NCBI RefSeq assembly: GCF_017311575.1
Contig: NZ_JAFFQY010000001.1
Span: 109,110 to 173,109 of the forward strand
Length of the DNA stretch: 64,000 nt
Direction: 5' to 3'
From: Roseococcus thiosulfatophilus
GTDB lineage: Bacteria; Pseudomonadota; Alphaproteobacteria; Acetobacterales; Acetobacteraceae
Position numbers and translations under genes: made by a program. The notes under the pieces were generated by a model. The model was not told the DNA's origin. It saw only the letters and a list, made by a program, of their open reading frames with translations, and made no database searches. Position 1 is the stretch's first letter; every line of letters begins with the position of its first letter. Positions 8,697 to 19,329 of this stretch are shown here, one piece after another.

Positions 8697-9200
8697 ATGT
8701 CACGAACGCCGAACCAGGACCCGACCGCGCCCTCCGCCGCCGTCGAGGAGGATGACGCACCGGTCGCGGGGGGTGCCGCGAAGGGCCCCCTCGATGACCG
8801 GCTGGGCTTCTGGCTGCGCCTCGCGCAGATGACCGCCTTCGACATGTTCAACCAGGCCATGTCGCCACTCAGCCTGACACCGGGCCGCCTCGGCGCCCTG
8901 CTGCTGATCGAAGCCGGGACGGCGCGGCGGCAGACCGACCTGGCGGAGGCGCTGCGGGTGAAGCCGCCGAACATGGCGGTGCTGCTGGGCGGGCTGGAGC
9001 AGGAGGGCCTCATTCGTCGCGTGGAGGATGCCCGCAACAGGCGCGCCAACATCCTGCGCCTGACGCCGGCGGGCCGGGCCCTGCTGCGCAAGGCGCGTGA
9101 GCGCGAGGTCGCCATGGAGGCGGAACTCGCCTCCGGCCTGGACGCGACGGAACGCGCCGCGCTGATCCAGGCGCTGCGCCGCATTGCGGAGAGACGATGA
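8697..9200 (+). CDS. MarR-family transcriptional regulator, hydroxycinnamate-type
   Basis: This winged-helix regulator has about 167 residues. After an acidic, proline-rich N-terminus come the dimerisation helix LGFWLRLAQMTAFDMFNQAMS, then LTPGRLGALLLIEAGTARRQTDLAEALRVKPPNMAVLLGGLEQEGLIRRVEDARNRRANILRLTPAGRALL. This is the full MarR recognition helix and wing (DARNRRANILRLT). The ATG at 8697 has GAGG upstream; an in-frame GTG at 8628 lies inside the operator and is unlikely. The gene is divergent from the CoA ligase and overlaps the crotonase gene by ATGA. MarR proteins of hydroxycinnamate clusters (HcaR, CouR, FerR) are released from DNA by the hydroxycinnamoyl-CoA thioester; the same logic is inferred here. 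Confidence 0.9.
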   Translation: MSRTPNQDPTAPSAAVEEDDAPVAGGAAKGPLDDRLGFWLRLAQMTAFDMFNQAMSPLSLTPGRLGALLLIEAGTARRQTDLAEALRVKPPNMAVLLGGLEQEGLIRRVEDARNRRANILRLTPAGRALLRKAREREVAMEAELASGLDATERAALIQALRRIAERR

Positions 9201-9985
9201 CGCAGGAGCTTGTCACCCTCGAAATGGCGGGGAATGTGGCGCTGCTCGGGCTGAACCGGCCCGCGAAGCGCAACGCCATCAGCGATGCGCTGCTGGCGGC
9301 CCTCGAAATGCGCCTGGCCGAGGCGCAGCGGGCCGCGCGGGCCATCATCCTGCACGGGCACGGCCCGTGCTTCTGCGCAGGGCTCGATTTGTCGGAGCAT
9401 CGCGCCCGCACGGCGGAGGAGGTGTTCCACCACTCCCGGGGCTGGCACCGCGTGTTCCGCACCCTGCGCGAAGGTCCCATCCCCGTCATCGCGGCCGTGC
9501 ATGGGGCCTGCGTGGGCGGCGGGCTGGAACTCGCGGCCGCCTGCCATATCCGCGTGGCCGACGCGACCGCGGTCTTCGCCCTGCCCGAGGGCACGCGCGG
9601 CATCTTCGTGGGCGGCGGTGCCACGGTGCATGTCGCGCGCCTCATCGGCGCGGCGCGGATGACGGACATGATGCTGACAGGCCGCACGCTGGACGCCGCC
9701 GCGGCCGAACGCGCGGGCCTCATCACCTATCTGGAGCCGGCCGGCGAGGCCCTGGCTCGCGCGCGCGCGGTGGCGACCCAGGTGGCGCAGGCGGCGCCGC
9801 TGACCGTCGCCGGCGTGCTGCACGCCCTGCCCCGCATCCAGGACATGTCGGAATCCGACGGCCTCTTCGTGGAGAGCCTCATGGCCGCGCTGGCGCAGAC
9901 CGCGCCCGAGGCCGAGCGCCGCCTGGCCGCCTTCCTGGACAAGCGGGCCCCCAAGGCCATCCAACCCTTGCCTTCCGGAGACTGA
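9197..9985 (+). CDS. Enoyl-CoA hydratase/isomerase (crotonase) family protein
   Basis: This crotonase-fold protein has 262 residues. NRPAKRNAISDALLAAL begins the fold, CFCAGLDLSEH forms the first oxyanion-hole loop and AAVHGACVGGGLELAAACHIRVADATAVFALPEGTRGIFVGGGATVHVARLIG the second loop and active-site region. The glutamate of LPEGTRG is placed like a catalytic acid of the family. Start ATG overlaps the marR stop by ATGA, and the SDR gene follows after two bases. In the proposed route it would hydrate hydroxycinnamoyl-CoA to the 3-hydroxy thioester. A hydratase-lyase giving vanillin or an aldehyde directly is an alternative, but the SDR and thiolase beside it favour the beta-oxidative mode. 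Confidence 0.88.
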   Translation: MTQELVTLEMAGNVALLGLNRPAKRNAISDALLAALEMRLAEAQRAARAIILHGHGPCFCAGLDLSEHRARTAEEVFHHSRGWHRVFRTLREGPIPVIAAVHGACVGGGLELAAACHIRVADATAVFALPEGTRGIFVGGGATVHVARLIGAARMTDMMLTGRTLDAAAAERAGLITYLEPAGEALARARAVATQVAQAAPLTVAGVLHALPRIQDMSESDGLFVESLMAALAQTAPEAERRLAAFLDKRAPKAIQPLPSGD

Positions 9986-9987
9986 GC

Positions 9988-10746
9988 ATGGAGATTTCGG
10001 GCGCATCGGCCATCGTCAGCGGCGGGGGCTCCGGCCTGGGCGCGGCCACCGCCGAGGCCTTGGCGCAGGCGGGGGCGAAGGTGGTGGTGCTGGACATTGA
10101 CGCGGCCAAGGCCGAGGCGGTGGCCGCGCGCATCGGCGGCGTCGCCATTGCGGGTGATGTCGCGGAGGAAGCCATCGTGGCCGCCGCGGTGGAGACCGCA
10201 TCGCTGCTCGCACCGCTGCGCGTCGTGGTGGCCTGCGCCGGCATCGCGCCGGCCGCGCGCATCGCGGGCCGTGGCGGTCCCCATGACCTGGCGCTGTTCG
10301 AGCGCGTGATTCGCGTGAACCTCATCGGCACCTTCAACCTGATGCGTGTGGCGGCCTCCCGCATGACCGCCAATGAACCACTGGCCGATGGCGAACGCGG
10401 GCTGATCATCTGCACGGCCTCGGTCGCCGCCTATGAGGGCCAAGTGGGCCAGGCGGCCTATGCGGCGTCAAAGGGCGGCATCGTGGCGCTGACCCTGCCG
10501 GCGGCGCGGGAGTTGGCGCGCTTCGGCGTCCGCGTCGTCACCATCGCGCCGGGCCTGATCCATACACCGTTGATGGACACGCTGACGCCCGAGGCACGCG
10601 AGGCCCTCTCACGGCAGCCGCTGTTTCCGCAGCGCCTGGGCAAGCCCGCCGAGTTCGGCGCGCTGGTGCTGACCATCGCGGCCAACCCGCTGCTGAACGG
10701 GGAGACCATCCGCCTGGACGGCGCGCTGCGGCTGCCGCCCGCGTGA
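9988..10746 (+). CDS. Short-chain dehydrogenase, 3-hydroxyacyl-CoA dehydrogenase (HSD17B10-like) type
   Basis: This classical SDR has 252 residues. The Rossmann start SGGGSGLGAATAEAL is the TGxxxGxG-type nucleotide motif, and VVVLDID ends in an aspartate that favours NAD over NADP. ACAGIAPA is the NNAG-like structural motif, ASVAAYEGQVGQAAYAASKGG has the catalytic Ser, Tyr and Lys, and IAPGLIHTPLMD follows. The overall pattern resembles type-II 3-hydroxyacyl-CoA dehydrogenases. The ATG at 9988 comes two bases after the crotonase stop; the upstream open frame is only overlap with that gene. It would oxidise the 3-hydroxy-3-arylpropanoyl-CoA produced by the crotonase. The last gene of the marR transcript, it converges tail to tail with the AraC gene with one base between. 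Confidence 0.9.
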   Translation: MEISGASAIVSGGGSGLGAATAEALAQAGAKVVVLDIDAAKAEAVAARIGGVAIAGDVAEEAIVAAAVETASLLAPLRVVVACAGIAPAARIAGRGGPHDLALFERVIRVNLIGTFNLMRVAASRMTANEPLADGERGLIICTASVAAYEGQVGQAAYAASKGGIVALTLPAARELARFGVRVVTIAPGLIHTPLMDTLTPEAREALSRQPLFPQRLGKPAEFGALVLTIAANPLLNGETIRLDGALRLPPA

Positions 10747-10747
10747 C

Positions 10748-12990
<2,243 letters not shown>

Positions 12991-13012
12991 AGCCAGAGGA
13001 GGAAACGACGCC

Positions 13013-13762
13013 ATGCCCCCGGAACAGATGCCACCGCCGCCACTCGGCGGCTTCATGGCCCGCAACCGCGCGGCCCAGCCCGCGGCCCTCCACCCGCCCT
13101 ACAAGACCAGCGTGTGGCGTTCGCCGCGCGCGCCGCTGCTCTCCTTCCCCTCCTCGCTCAGCGAGGAGACGGGGCCGGTCTTCGGCCAATCCCTGCTGGG
13201 ACCGCTGGACGCGGACCTGCTCAGCAATTTCGCCGCCCCCGGCGAAACCGCCATCGGCCCGCGCATCATCGTGCATGGCCGCGTGGTGGATGAGGGCGGG
13301 CGCGGCGTGCCCGGCGCGCTGGTGGAGGTGTGGCAGGCCAATGCCGGCGGGCGCTATCGGCACGCGAAGGAAGGCTACCTGGCGCCGCTCGACCCGAATT
13401 TCGGCGGCTGCGGCCGCTGCCTGACCGATGCGGAAGGCCATTACAGCTTCCGCACCGTCATGCCCGGCCCCTATCCCTGGCCCAATGGCGGCAATGACTG
13501 GCGGCCGGCGCATATCCATCTGTCGCTGTTCGGCCCTTCCTTCGCGCAGCGCCTCATCACGCAGATGTATTTCGAGGGCGACCCGCTGATTCCACTCTGC
13601 CCCATCCTGGGCGCCGTGACGGACGCGGCGGCGCTGCAACGCCTCGTCGCCACGCTCGACATGCAGGCGACGATCCCGATGGACAGCCGCGCCTTCCGCT
13701 TCGACATCGTGCTGCGCGGCCGCCGCCAATCCGTCTTCGAGAACCGCAAGGAGGGGCTGTGA
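13013..13762 (+). CDS. pcaH: Protocatechuate 3,4-dioxygenase, beta subunit
   Basis: This iron-bearing subunit of the intradiol dioxygenase has 249 residues. The enzyme opens protocatechuate to 3-carboxy-cis,cis-muconate. The four Fe(III) ligands can be placed: Y115 (GGRYRH), Y154 (MPGPYPW) and H167/H169 (RPAHIHL). Their spacings of 39, 13 and 2 residues equal those of the Pseudomonas enzyme. The N-terminal [29 protein letters not shown] is typical of PcaH. The ATG at 13013 has a strong AGAGGAGG site and the upstream frame overlaps pobA, so this start is chosen. The stop overlaps the pcaG start (TGATG). Confidence 0.98.
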   Translation: MPPEQMPPPPLGGFMARNRAAQPAALHPPYKTSVWRSPRAPLLSFPSSLSEETGPVFGQSLLGPLDADLLSNFAAPGETAIGPRIIVHGRVVDEGGRGVPGALVEVWQANAGGRYRHAKEGYLAPLDPNFGGCGRCLTDAEGHYSFRTVMPGPYPWPNGGNDWRPAHIHLSLFGPSFAQRLITQMYFEGDPLIPLCPILGAVTDAAALQRLVATLDMQATIPMDSRAFRFDIVLRGRRQSVFENRKEGL

Positions 13763-14364
13763 TGCCGCCTTTCATCGAGACCGCCTCGCAGACGGCGGGG
13801 CCCTATGTGCATATCGGCTGCACGCCCAATGTGTGCGGCATCGCGATGTATGGCGGGGACCTGGGCGCCGTGATGAAGACCGGGCCGGTGCGCGGCGAGG
13901 AGATCACCCTCACCGGCGCGGTGCATGACGGCATGGGGGCCGTGCTGAAGGATGCCCTGGTGGAAATCTGGCAGGCCGATGCGGCCGGCCTGTTCAACAC
14001 GCCCCACGAGCGCCGCGGCCAGGCGGACCCGAACTTCACCGGCTTCGGCCGCTCGGCCGGCGACATGAACACGGGGGAATTCACCTTCCACACCGTGAAG
14101 CCCGGCCGCGTGCCCTGGCCCGATGGGCGGCTCCAAGCGCCGCATGTCAGCGTCTGGGTGGTGGCGCGTGGCATCAATATCGGCCTGCAAACCCGCCTTT
14201 ATTTCGCCGATGAGGAGGCCGCGAACGCCGAGGACCCCATCCTGTCACGCATCGAGCACCGCGCCCGGGCGGAGACGCTGATCGCGCGGCGCTCGGGGCC
14301 GAGGGCCTACCGCTTCGACATCCACCTCCAGGGCCCGAAGGAGACCGTCTTCCTGGACATTTGA
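13762..14364 (+). CDS. pcaG: Protocatechuate 3,4-dioxygenase, alpha subunit
   Basis: This 200-residue partner of PcaH has the same intradiol dioxygenase fold. ETASQTAGPYVHIGCTPN opens the protein, ALVEIWQADAAGLFN matches the PcaH core, and HVSVWVVARGINIGLQTRLYF replaces the iron-binding histidine motif of the beta subunit, as expected for the non-catalytic alpha subunit. The start overlaps the pcaH stop (TGATG), giving 1:1 coupled translation; a GTG one codon earlier is also open. Later protocatechuate genes (pcaB, pcaC, pcaD) are not in the window, so carboxymuconate must be processed by genes encoded elsewhere. It converges on the small membrane protein gene with six bases between. Confidence 0.97.
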   Translation: MPPFIETASQTAGPYVHIGCTPNVCGIAMYGGDLGAVMKTGPVRGEEITLTGAVHDGMGAVLKDALVEIWQADAAGLFNTPHERRGQADPNFTGFGRSAGDMNTGEFTFHTVKPGRVPWPDGRLQAPHVSVWVVARGINIGLQTRLYFADEEAANAEDPILSRIEHRARAETLIARRSGPRAYRFDIHLQGPKETVFLDI

Positions 14365-14370
14365 AGGCGT

Positions 14371-14670
14371 TCAGGTCGCGCTCAACACCGCCAGGAGCAG
14401 GGTGGCCGCCCAGCGGGCCAGGGCGGCATGGAATGGCGGGCCGGCGTAGCGCGCGGCGCTACGCCAGACGCCGACCAGCGTCAGCAAATTGTAGGGCAGC
14501 GACATTCCGTACCCGACCAGGTAGGCCGCCAGTATCTGGCCTTCCTTGAACAGCAGAAAGAAGCCGATGGTGGTGGTGATGTTCACCACCAGCGCGCCGA
14601 TCACGGCCCAGTTCCAGAAGGCGACATCGAGCGGCGCTTCGCCGCGCCAGAGGCGCAGGGCGGCGCGCAC
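14371..14670 (-). CDS. Small membrane protein of unknown function
   Basis: This protein has 99 residues and starts with GTG two bases after the GH63-like gene stop, so it is the last gene of that run. Hydrophobic segments at roughly residues 18-42 (FWNWAVIGALVVNITTTIGFFLLF), 46-70 (ILAAYLVGYGMSLPYNLLTLVGVW) and 84-98 (WAATLLLAVLSA) suggest three membrane helices. The N-terminus is basic and amphipathic. I do not recognise the family. Its tight coupling to two glucan-acting enzymes hints at a membrane role in that pathway, without direct evidence. Confidence 0.7.
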   Translation of the reverse strand: MRAALRLWRGEAPLDVAFWNWAVIGALVVNITTTIGFFLLFKEGQILAAYLVGYGMSLPYNLLTLVGVWRSAARYAGPPFHAALARWAATLLLAVLSAT

Positions 14671-14672
14671 CC

Positions 14673-17321
14673 TCAGCCCTTCCCGCGCTTCGCCAGCTCC
14701 TCGATGAGGATGGAGACGAGGCCCGTCCAGCCCGTCTGGTGCGAGGCGCCGATGCCCGCGCCATTGTCGCCGTGGAAATACTCGTAGAACAGGATGTTGT
14801 CGCGCCAGTGCGGATCGGACTGGAAGCGCTCGGTGCCGCCGTAGAGGGGGCGGCGGCCATCGGGGCCGGGCTCGAAGATGGAGACCAGGCGGCGGCTGAT
14901 CTCATCCGCCACCTCGGCCAGCGTCATCATCACGCCGGAGCCGGTGGGGCATTCCACCTGGAAGCGATCGCCGTAATGTTCGTGGAAGCGGCGCAGGCTC
15001 TGCACCGCCAGCATGTTCACCGGCATCCAGATCGGGCCGCGCCAATTGGAGTTGCCGCCGAACATGCCGCTGCTGGATTCCGCGGGCTCGTAGGCATCCA
15101 CCAGCGTCTCGCCATCCACCTGCAGCGCATAGGGGTGGTCGCGGTGGCGCTGCGAGATGGAGCGGATGCCGTGGGGGGAGAGGAATTCCTCCTCGTCCAG
15201 CATGACGGAGAGGATGCGCCGCAGCCGGTCCTCGCTGAGGAAGGAGAGCAGGATGGTCTGGTCGAGCCCGTCATGCGTCTCGCTCGCCTGCTCCAGCAAT
15301 TCGGGCTGGCGGCGGAGGAACCAGCGCAGCCGGTCGCGGAACACATCCTCGAAATCATCCTCCAGCGCCGGGATATCAATGGAGGAGACGGGCAGCAGCG
15401 GCGTAAGCCCGACCAGCGAGCGCACCTTCAGCTTCTGGTACTGCCCGTGCCGCAGCGCCACGTCGAAGTAGAACCCCTCCTCCTCATCCCAGAGATCCAG
15501 CGCGCCATCGGTCTGGCGCGTCAGGTGGTTCATGGCGTCGGCGATGTAGAGGTAGTGCTGGAGGAACTTCACCCCGATCTCGATATAGACCTTGTCGTGC
15601 TTGGCGAGCTCGATCGCCATCTCCATCAGGATGAGGGCGCAGAACCCCATCCAGGACGTCGCATCGGCCTGGTAGAGGCGGAAGCCCTGGCGTTCGGCCG
15701 CGGTGCGGTCAATGACGCCGATATTGTCCATCCCCAGGAAGCCGCCCTGGAAGAGGTTGTTGTTGTCCGCGTCCTTGCGGTTCACCCACCAGGTGAAGTT
15801 CATCAGCGAGCGCTGGAAGATGCGCTCCAGGAAGGGCACGTCGCCCATGCCGGTCTGGGCGAGTTCGCGCTTGTAGATCTCCCAGGCGGCCCAGGGGCCG
15901 ACGGGCGGGTTCACATCCTCGAAGGCCCATTCATAGGCGGGCACCTGGCCGGTGGGCGACATGTAGAATTCGCGCGTCAGCAGGCGCAGTTGCCCCTTGG
16001 CGAAACCCGGGTCCACCTGGGCCAGCACGACGCAGTGGAAGGCCATGTCCCAGCTCGCGAACCAGGGATATTCCCACTTGTCGGGCATGGAGAGCACGTC
16101 TTCGGCGTAGAAGTGCCGCCATTGCGCGTTGCGGCCGGTGGCGCGCTCGGGCGGAGGCGGGTAGCGGTCGCCCTTCAGCCATTCCTCGACGACGTAGTGG
16201 TAGAACTGCTTGCTCCAGAGCATGCCGGCCTGGGCCTGGCGCATGATGGCGCGGCGTTCGGGCGAGACGTTCGTGGGCAGCACCTCGTCATAGAAGGCAT
16301 CGGCCTCGGCGGCACGGGCGGCGAAGGTGGCGTCGAAATCCGCCCCCAGCGTGGTCGCGGCGGCGTCATGGGTGAGGCGCAGGCGCAGGGTCCAGCTTTC
16401 GCCGGGGGCGAGGGTGCGGCGGTGCAGGGAGGCGGCCTTGGTGCCCTCGCCCGCGGGGTTCACCGCGCCGGCATCGCCATGCACCACGAAGTCGTGGAAG
16501 GCGTCCTTGGGGTGGGCCGGCCCGCCCTCGGCGCCGAAGAGGCGATGGATGTTGGTTTCGTTGTCGCAGAACAACAGGCGCTCGGCGCCTTCCGCGACCA
16601 GGCGCATGAGGCCGAGCGCGGGGTGGCTGGCCTCCACCACGCCCTCCGCTACGGCGCGCAGCACCGGCTTCTCGCTGCCTTCCGCCCAGCTCCAGGTGTT
16701 GCGGAACCACAGCGTGGGCAGCAGCGTGATCTCGTGCGGATCAGGCCCGCGGTTGGTGACGGTGATGCGGGCGAGGATGTCGGCCACCCCGCGCTTGGCA
16801 TAGGCGATCTCGACGTCGAAATACCGGTCCTCGTCGAAGAGGCCGGTATCAATCAGCTCGTATTCGGGGGCCTTCGGGTCGGTGGCCTTGCGGCGGGCGT
16901 TCTCGGCCACCAGGTCGCCATAGGGGAAGGCACGGTGCGGATACTTGTAGAGCATCCGCATATGGCTGTGGGTCGGCGTGTTGTCCTGGTAAAAGTAGTA
17001 TTCCTTCACGTCCTCGCCGTGGTTGCCTTCGCTGTTGGTCAGGCCGAACAGGCGTTCCTTCAGGATGGGGTCGGCGCCGTTCCACAGCGCCAGGGCAAAG
17101 CACAGCCGCTGCTTGCTGTCCGAGATGCCGCCCAGCCCGTCCTCGCCCCAGCGATAGGTGCGGGAGCGCGCGTGGTCATGCGGGAAATACTCCCAGGCAT
17201 TGCCATAGGGGCTGAAATCCTCACGGACCGTCCCCCATTGGCGTTCGCTGAGATAGGGGCCCCAGAGGGCCCAATCCTCCTGGCCCGAATCGCGGCTCTT
17301 GATGCGCTCGGCTTCGCTCAT
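14673..17321 (-). CDS. GH63-like (MGH1-type) glucosidase
   Basis: This 882-residue (alpha/alpha)6-barrel glycoside hydrolase belongs to the family annotated as glucosidase or mannosyl-oligosaccharide glucosidase-like. Recognisable stretches are WGTVREDFSPYGNAWEYFPHDHARSRTYRWGEDGLGG at the N-terminus, YPWFASWDMAFHCVVLAQVDP, TWWVNRKDADNNNLFQGGFLGMDNIGV, and NWRGPIWMPVNMLAVQSLRRF in the catalytic barrel. The end, NILFYEYFHGDNGAGIGASHQTGWTGLV, is typical. There is no signal peptide, so it is probably cytoplasmic. It would release glucose from alpha-linked oligosaccharides; exact linkage is unknown. Its ATG overlaps the debranching gene stop by ATGA, suggesting the two act on the same glucan or on products of one another. 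Confidence 0.9.
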   Translation of the reverse strand: MSEAERIKSRDSGQEDWALWGPYLSERQWGTVREDFSPYGNAWEYFPHDHARSRTYRWGEDGLGGISDSKQRLCFALALWNGADPILKERLFGLTNSEGNHGEDVKEYYFYQDNTPTHSHMRMLYKYPHRAFPYGDLVAENARRKATDPKAPEYELIDTGLFDEDRYFDVEIAYAKRGVADILARITVTNRGPDPHEITLLPTLWFRNTWSWAEGSEKPVLRAVAEGVVEASHPALGLMRLVAEGAERLLFCDNETNIHRLFGAEGGPAHPKDAFHDFVVHGDAGAVNPAGEGTKAASLHRRTLAPGESWTLRLRLTHDAAATTLGADFDATFAARAAEADAFYDEVLPTNVSPERRAIMRQAQAGMLWSKQFYHYVVEEWLKGDRYPPPPERATGRNAQWRHFYAEDVLSMPDKWEYPWFASWDMAFHCVVLAQVDPGFAKGQLRLLTREFYMSPTGQVPAYEWAFEDVNPPVGPWAAWEIYKRELAQTGMGDVPFLERIFQRSLMNFTWWVNRKDADNNNLFQGGFLGMDNIGVIDRTAAERQGFRLYQADATSWMGFCALILMEMAIELAKHDKVYIEIGVKFLQHYLYIADAMNHLTRQTDGALDLWDEEEGFYFDVALRHGQYQKLKVRSLVGLTPLLPVSSIDIPALEDDFEDVFRDRLRWFLRRQPELLEQASETHDGLDQTILLSFLSEDRLRRILSVMLDEEEFLSPHGIRSISQRHRDHPYALQVDGETLVDAYEPAESSSGMFGGNSNWRGPIWMPVNMLAVQSLRRFHEHYGDRFQVECPTGSGVMMTLAEVADEISRRLVSIFEPGPDGRRPLYGGTERFQSDPHWRDNILFYEYFHGDNGAGIGASHQTGWTGLVSILIEELAKRGKG

Positions 17322-19315
17322 GGCCTGGCCTTCCCTGTCTCGTCTTGGGCTTCCACCAGCGCCCAGGCGCGCAGCGCCTCGGCCACGGACCAGGCCTGAG
17401 CGATGCAGCCGCGCGGGGCGTGGGGTGGGTCGCCTTCATAGATCTCGTTCAGCGTGCCGAGGCCCTGGCGTCGTGTCTCACGCCCCATGGCTTCCAGCCG
17501 CAGCCGCGCCACCTCCACGCTGCCGCCAGCGGCCAGGTGCGCCTCGATGAAGGGGCCGGCCAGCCAGCCCCAGACCGGCCCCTGGTGGTAGCCGCCATCG
17601 CGCGAGGCCGAATCCCCGCCATAGCTGCCGCGATAATCCGGGTGCGCGGGGTCGAGGCTGCGCAACCCGCAGGGGCCCAACAGCGCGCGCTCACAGACGG
17701 CAAGCACCGCCAGCCGCCGGTCCAGCGGCAGCAGTTCGGGCCGCAGGCTCGCGGCGAGGATCTGGTTGGGCCGCAGCGTGGCGTCATGGCCGTCGGGCCC
17801 GTCCAGCACGTCGAAGCAATGGCCGGCCGCGGGGTTCCAGAAGCGCGCGAAGCCCTCTCGCGCCGTGTGGGCGAGGCCGGCGTAGAGGCTGGCATCGCGC
17901 CCCAGCCGCGCCAGGCTCTCGGCCATCACGCGGAGCGCGTTGTACCACAGCGCATTCACCTCGACGGGCTTGCCGATGCGCGGCGTGATCTCGCGGCCAT
18001 TCACCCGCGCGTCCATCCAGGTGAGCTGCACGCCCGGCTCCCCCGCGCGCAGCAGGCCATCGGCCGGGTCCACCGCGATGCCGTAGCGCGTGCCGCGGCG
18101 GTGCCAGGCGATGATCTCTTCCATCACCGGCAGCAGGGCCAGCAGGGTGGCGTCGTCGCGCGTGGCGGCGTGGTATTTGCGGATGGCGTCGAAGAACCAG
18201 AGCGTCGCGTCCACCGTGTTGTATTCGGGCGTCTCGCCGCCATCGGGGAAGCGGTTGGGCAGCATGCCCTGGTCCACGAAGCCCGCGAAGGTGAGCAGGA
18301 CGGAGCGCGCGATCTCCGGCCTTCCGGTCGCGAGGGTCAGCCCGGGCAGGCTGATCATGGTGTCGCGGCCCCAGTCGGCGAACCAATGGTAGCCCGCGAT
18401 GACGGAATGCCCCGCCCGCCCCTCGGCATCCTGGCGCGCGATGATGAATTGGTCGGCCGCCAGCACCAGTTGCCGCACCCAGTCGGGCGCCGTGGGATGG
18501 AGGCTGGCGAAACGGGCGAGCAGCCCCGCCTCGCGCGCGCGGGCGCGGTCGAGCGCGGTGGCATCGGGCGCGGCCGGCGCGCTGGCGGAGAGCACCACCT
18601 GCGCGCGGCCACCCGGCGTCAGCGTCAGCGTGAAGCTGGCCGCGTGGTGATGGTCCTGGCGGTCCTGCAGGCCGCGCTCGCGCTCGCGCGGCAGGTCGAA
18701 GCCGCGGAACCAGCCGGTGCCGGGATGGGCCTCGGCGCCCTCGGCCGCGATGTGCAGCGGCGTGGCGCCGGGGAAGGCCAGCACGCGCGCCGTGCCGTCG
18801 CCCAGCGAAACGTCGGGCTGCCAGGAATCGGCCGATGTGCGGGAATGGTGGTCGCGGTGGTCCACCAGGGCCTTCAGCGTCAGCCGCACCGGCCCGGCGC
18901 CTCGCACCAGGCGGTACTCCACGCGGGTGATGTTGCGGCCGGCCTCCATCCACACGCGCTTTTCCAGCACCTCGCCGCCACAGGCGAAGCGCCAGCACGG
19001 GATGGTGCCCTCCAGCCGGAAGCTGTCGAGGAAGCGGTATCCCTGGGGTGAGGTCGCGCCGCCGGACCAGTTCAGCGTGGCGAGCTCGTGGCGGCCCGAC
19101 GCGCCCTCCATTTCCTCCAGCAGGGCGGCGGCGAGCAGGGTGCGGGCGGGGTGGGGTTCGAGTGCGGCCACCAGCAGCCCGTGATAGCCGCGCGTAGGAG
19201 CGCCGGAGACCGTGCCCGAGGCATAGCCGCCGATGCCATTGGTGACGAGCCATTCGCGCGACAGCGCAGCACCTTGATCACCGCAGATGTCACGCCCGAG
19301 GATCATCGCCGTCAC
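17318..19315 (-). CDS. Amylo-alpha-1,6-glucosidase (glycogen debranching enzyme type)
   Basis: This protein has 665 residues. The N-terminal beta-sandwich domain (about residues 15-260) has the NGIGGYASGTVSGAPTRGYHGLLVA signature of bacterial and archaeal debranching enzymes. The C-terminal (alpha/alpha)6 barrel shows YHWFADWGRDTMISLPGL (probable catalytic acid region), YNTVDATLWFFDA, and KPVEVNALWYNALRVMA. GTG at 19315 has a GGGAGG site six bases upstream and is preferred over ATG at 19306. It would hydrolyse 1,6-branch glucose residues of glycogen or related alpha-glucans in the cytoplasm. It lies 14 bp after the antiporter gene and overlaps the GH63-like gene. No glycogen synthase or phosphorylase is nearby. 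Confidence 0.93.
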   Translation of the reverse strand: MTAMILGRDICGDQGAALSREWLVTNGIGGYASGTVSGAPTRGYHGLLVAALEPHPARTLLAAALLEEMEGASGRHELATLNWSGGATSPQGYRFLDSFRLEGTIPCWRFACGGEVLEKRVWMEAGRNITRVEYRLVRGAGPVRLTLKALVDHRDHHSRTSADSWQPDVSLGDGTARVLAFPGATPLHIAAEGAEAHPGTGWFRGFDLPRERERGLQDRQDHHHAASFTLTLTPGGRAQVVLSASAPAAPDATALDRARAREAGLLARFASLHPTAPDWVRQLVLAADQFIIARQDAEGRAGHSVIAGYHWFADWGRDTMISLPGLTLATGRPEIARSVLLTFAGFVDQGMLPNRFPDGGETPEYNTVDATLWFFDAIRKYHAATRDDATLLALLPVMEEIIAWHRRGTRYGIAVDPADGLLRAGEPGVQLTWMDARVNGREITPRIGKPVEVNALWYNALRVMAESLARLGRDASLYAGLAHTAREGFARFWNPAAGHCFDVLDGPDGHDATLRPNQILAASLRPELLPLDRRLAVLAVCERALLGPCGLRSLDPAHPDYRGSYGGDSASRDGGYHQGPVWGWLAGPFIEAHLAAGGSVEVARLRLEAMGRETRRQGLGTLNEIYEGDPPHAPRGCIAQAWSVAEALRAWALVEAQDETGKARP

Positions 19316-19329
19316 ATCCGCCTCCCGCG

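Noticed and set aside
13099..13341. Small open frames antisense to pcaH and similar short frames throughout
   Set aside because: They overlap conserved genes, have no ribosome-binding site and show no recognisable domain.
14739..17399. An 886-codon open frame on the plus strand across the GH63-like gene
   Set aside because: It mirrors the conserved minus-strand glucosidase codon by codon and has no family motif of its own.
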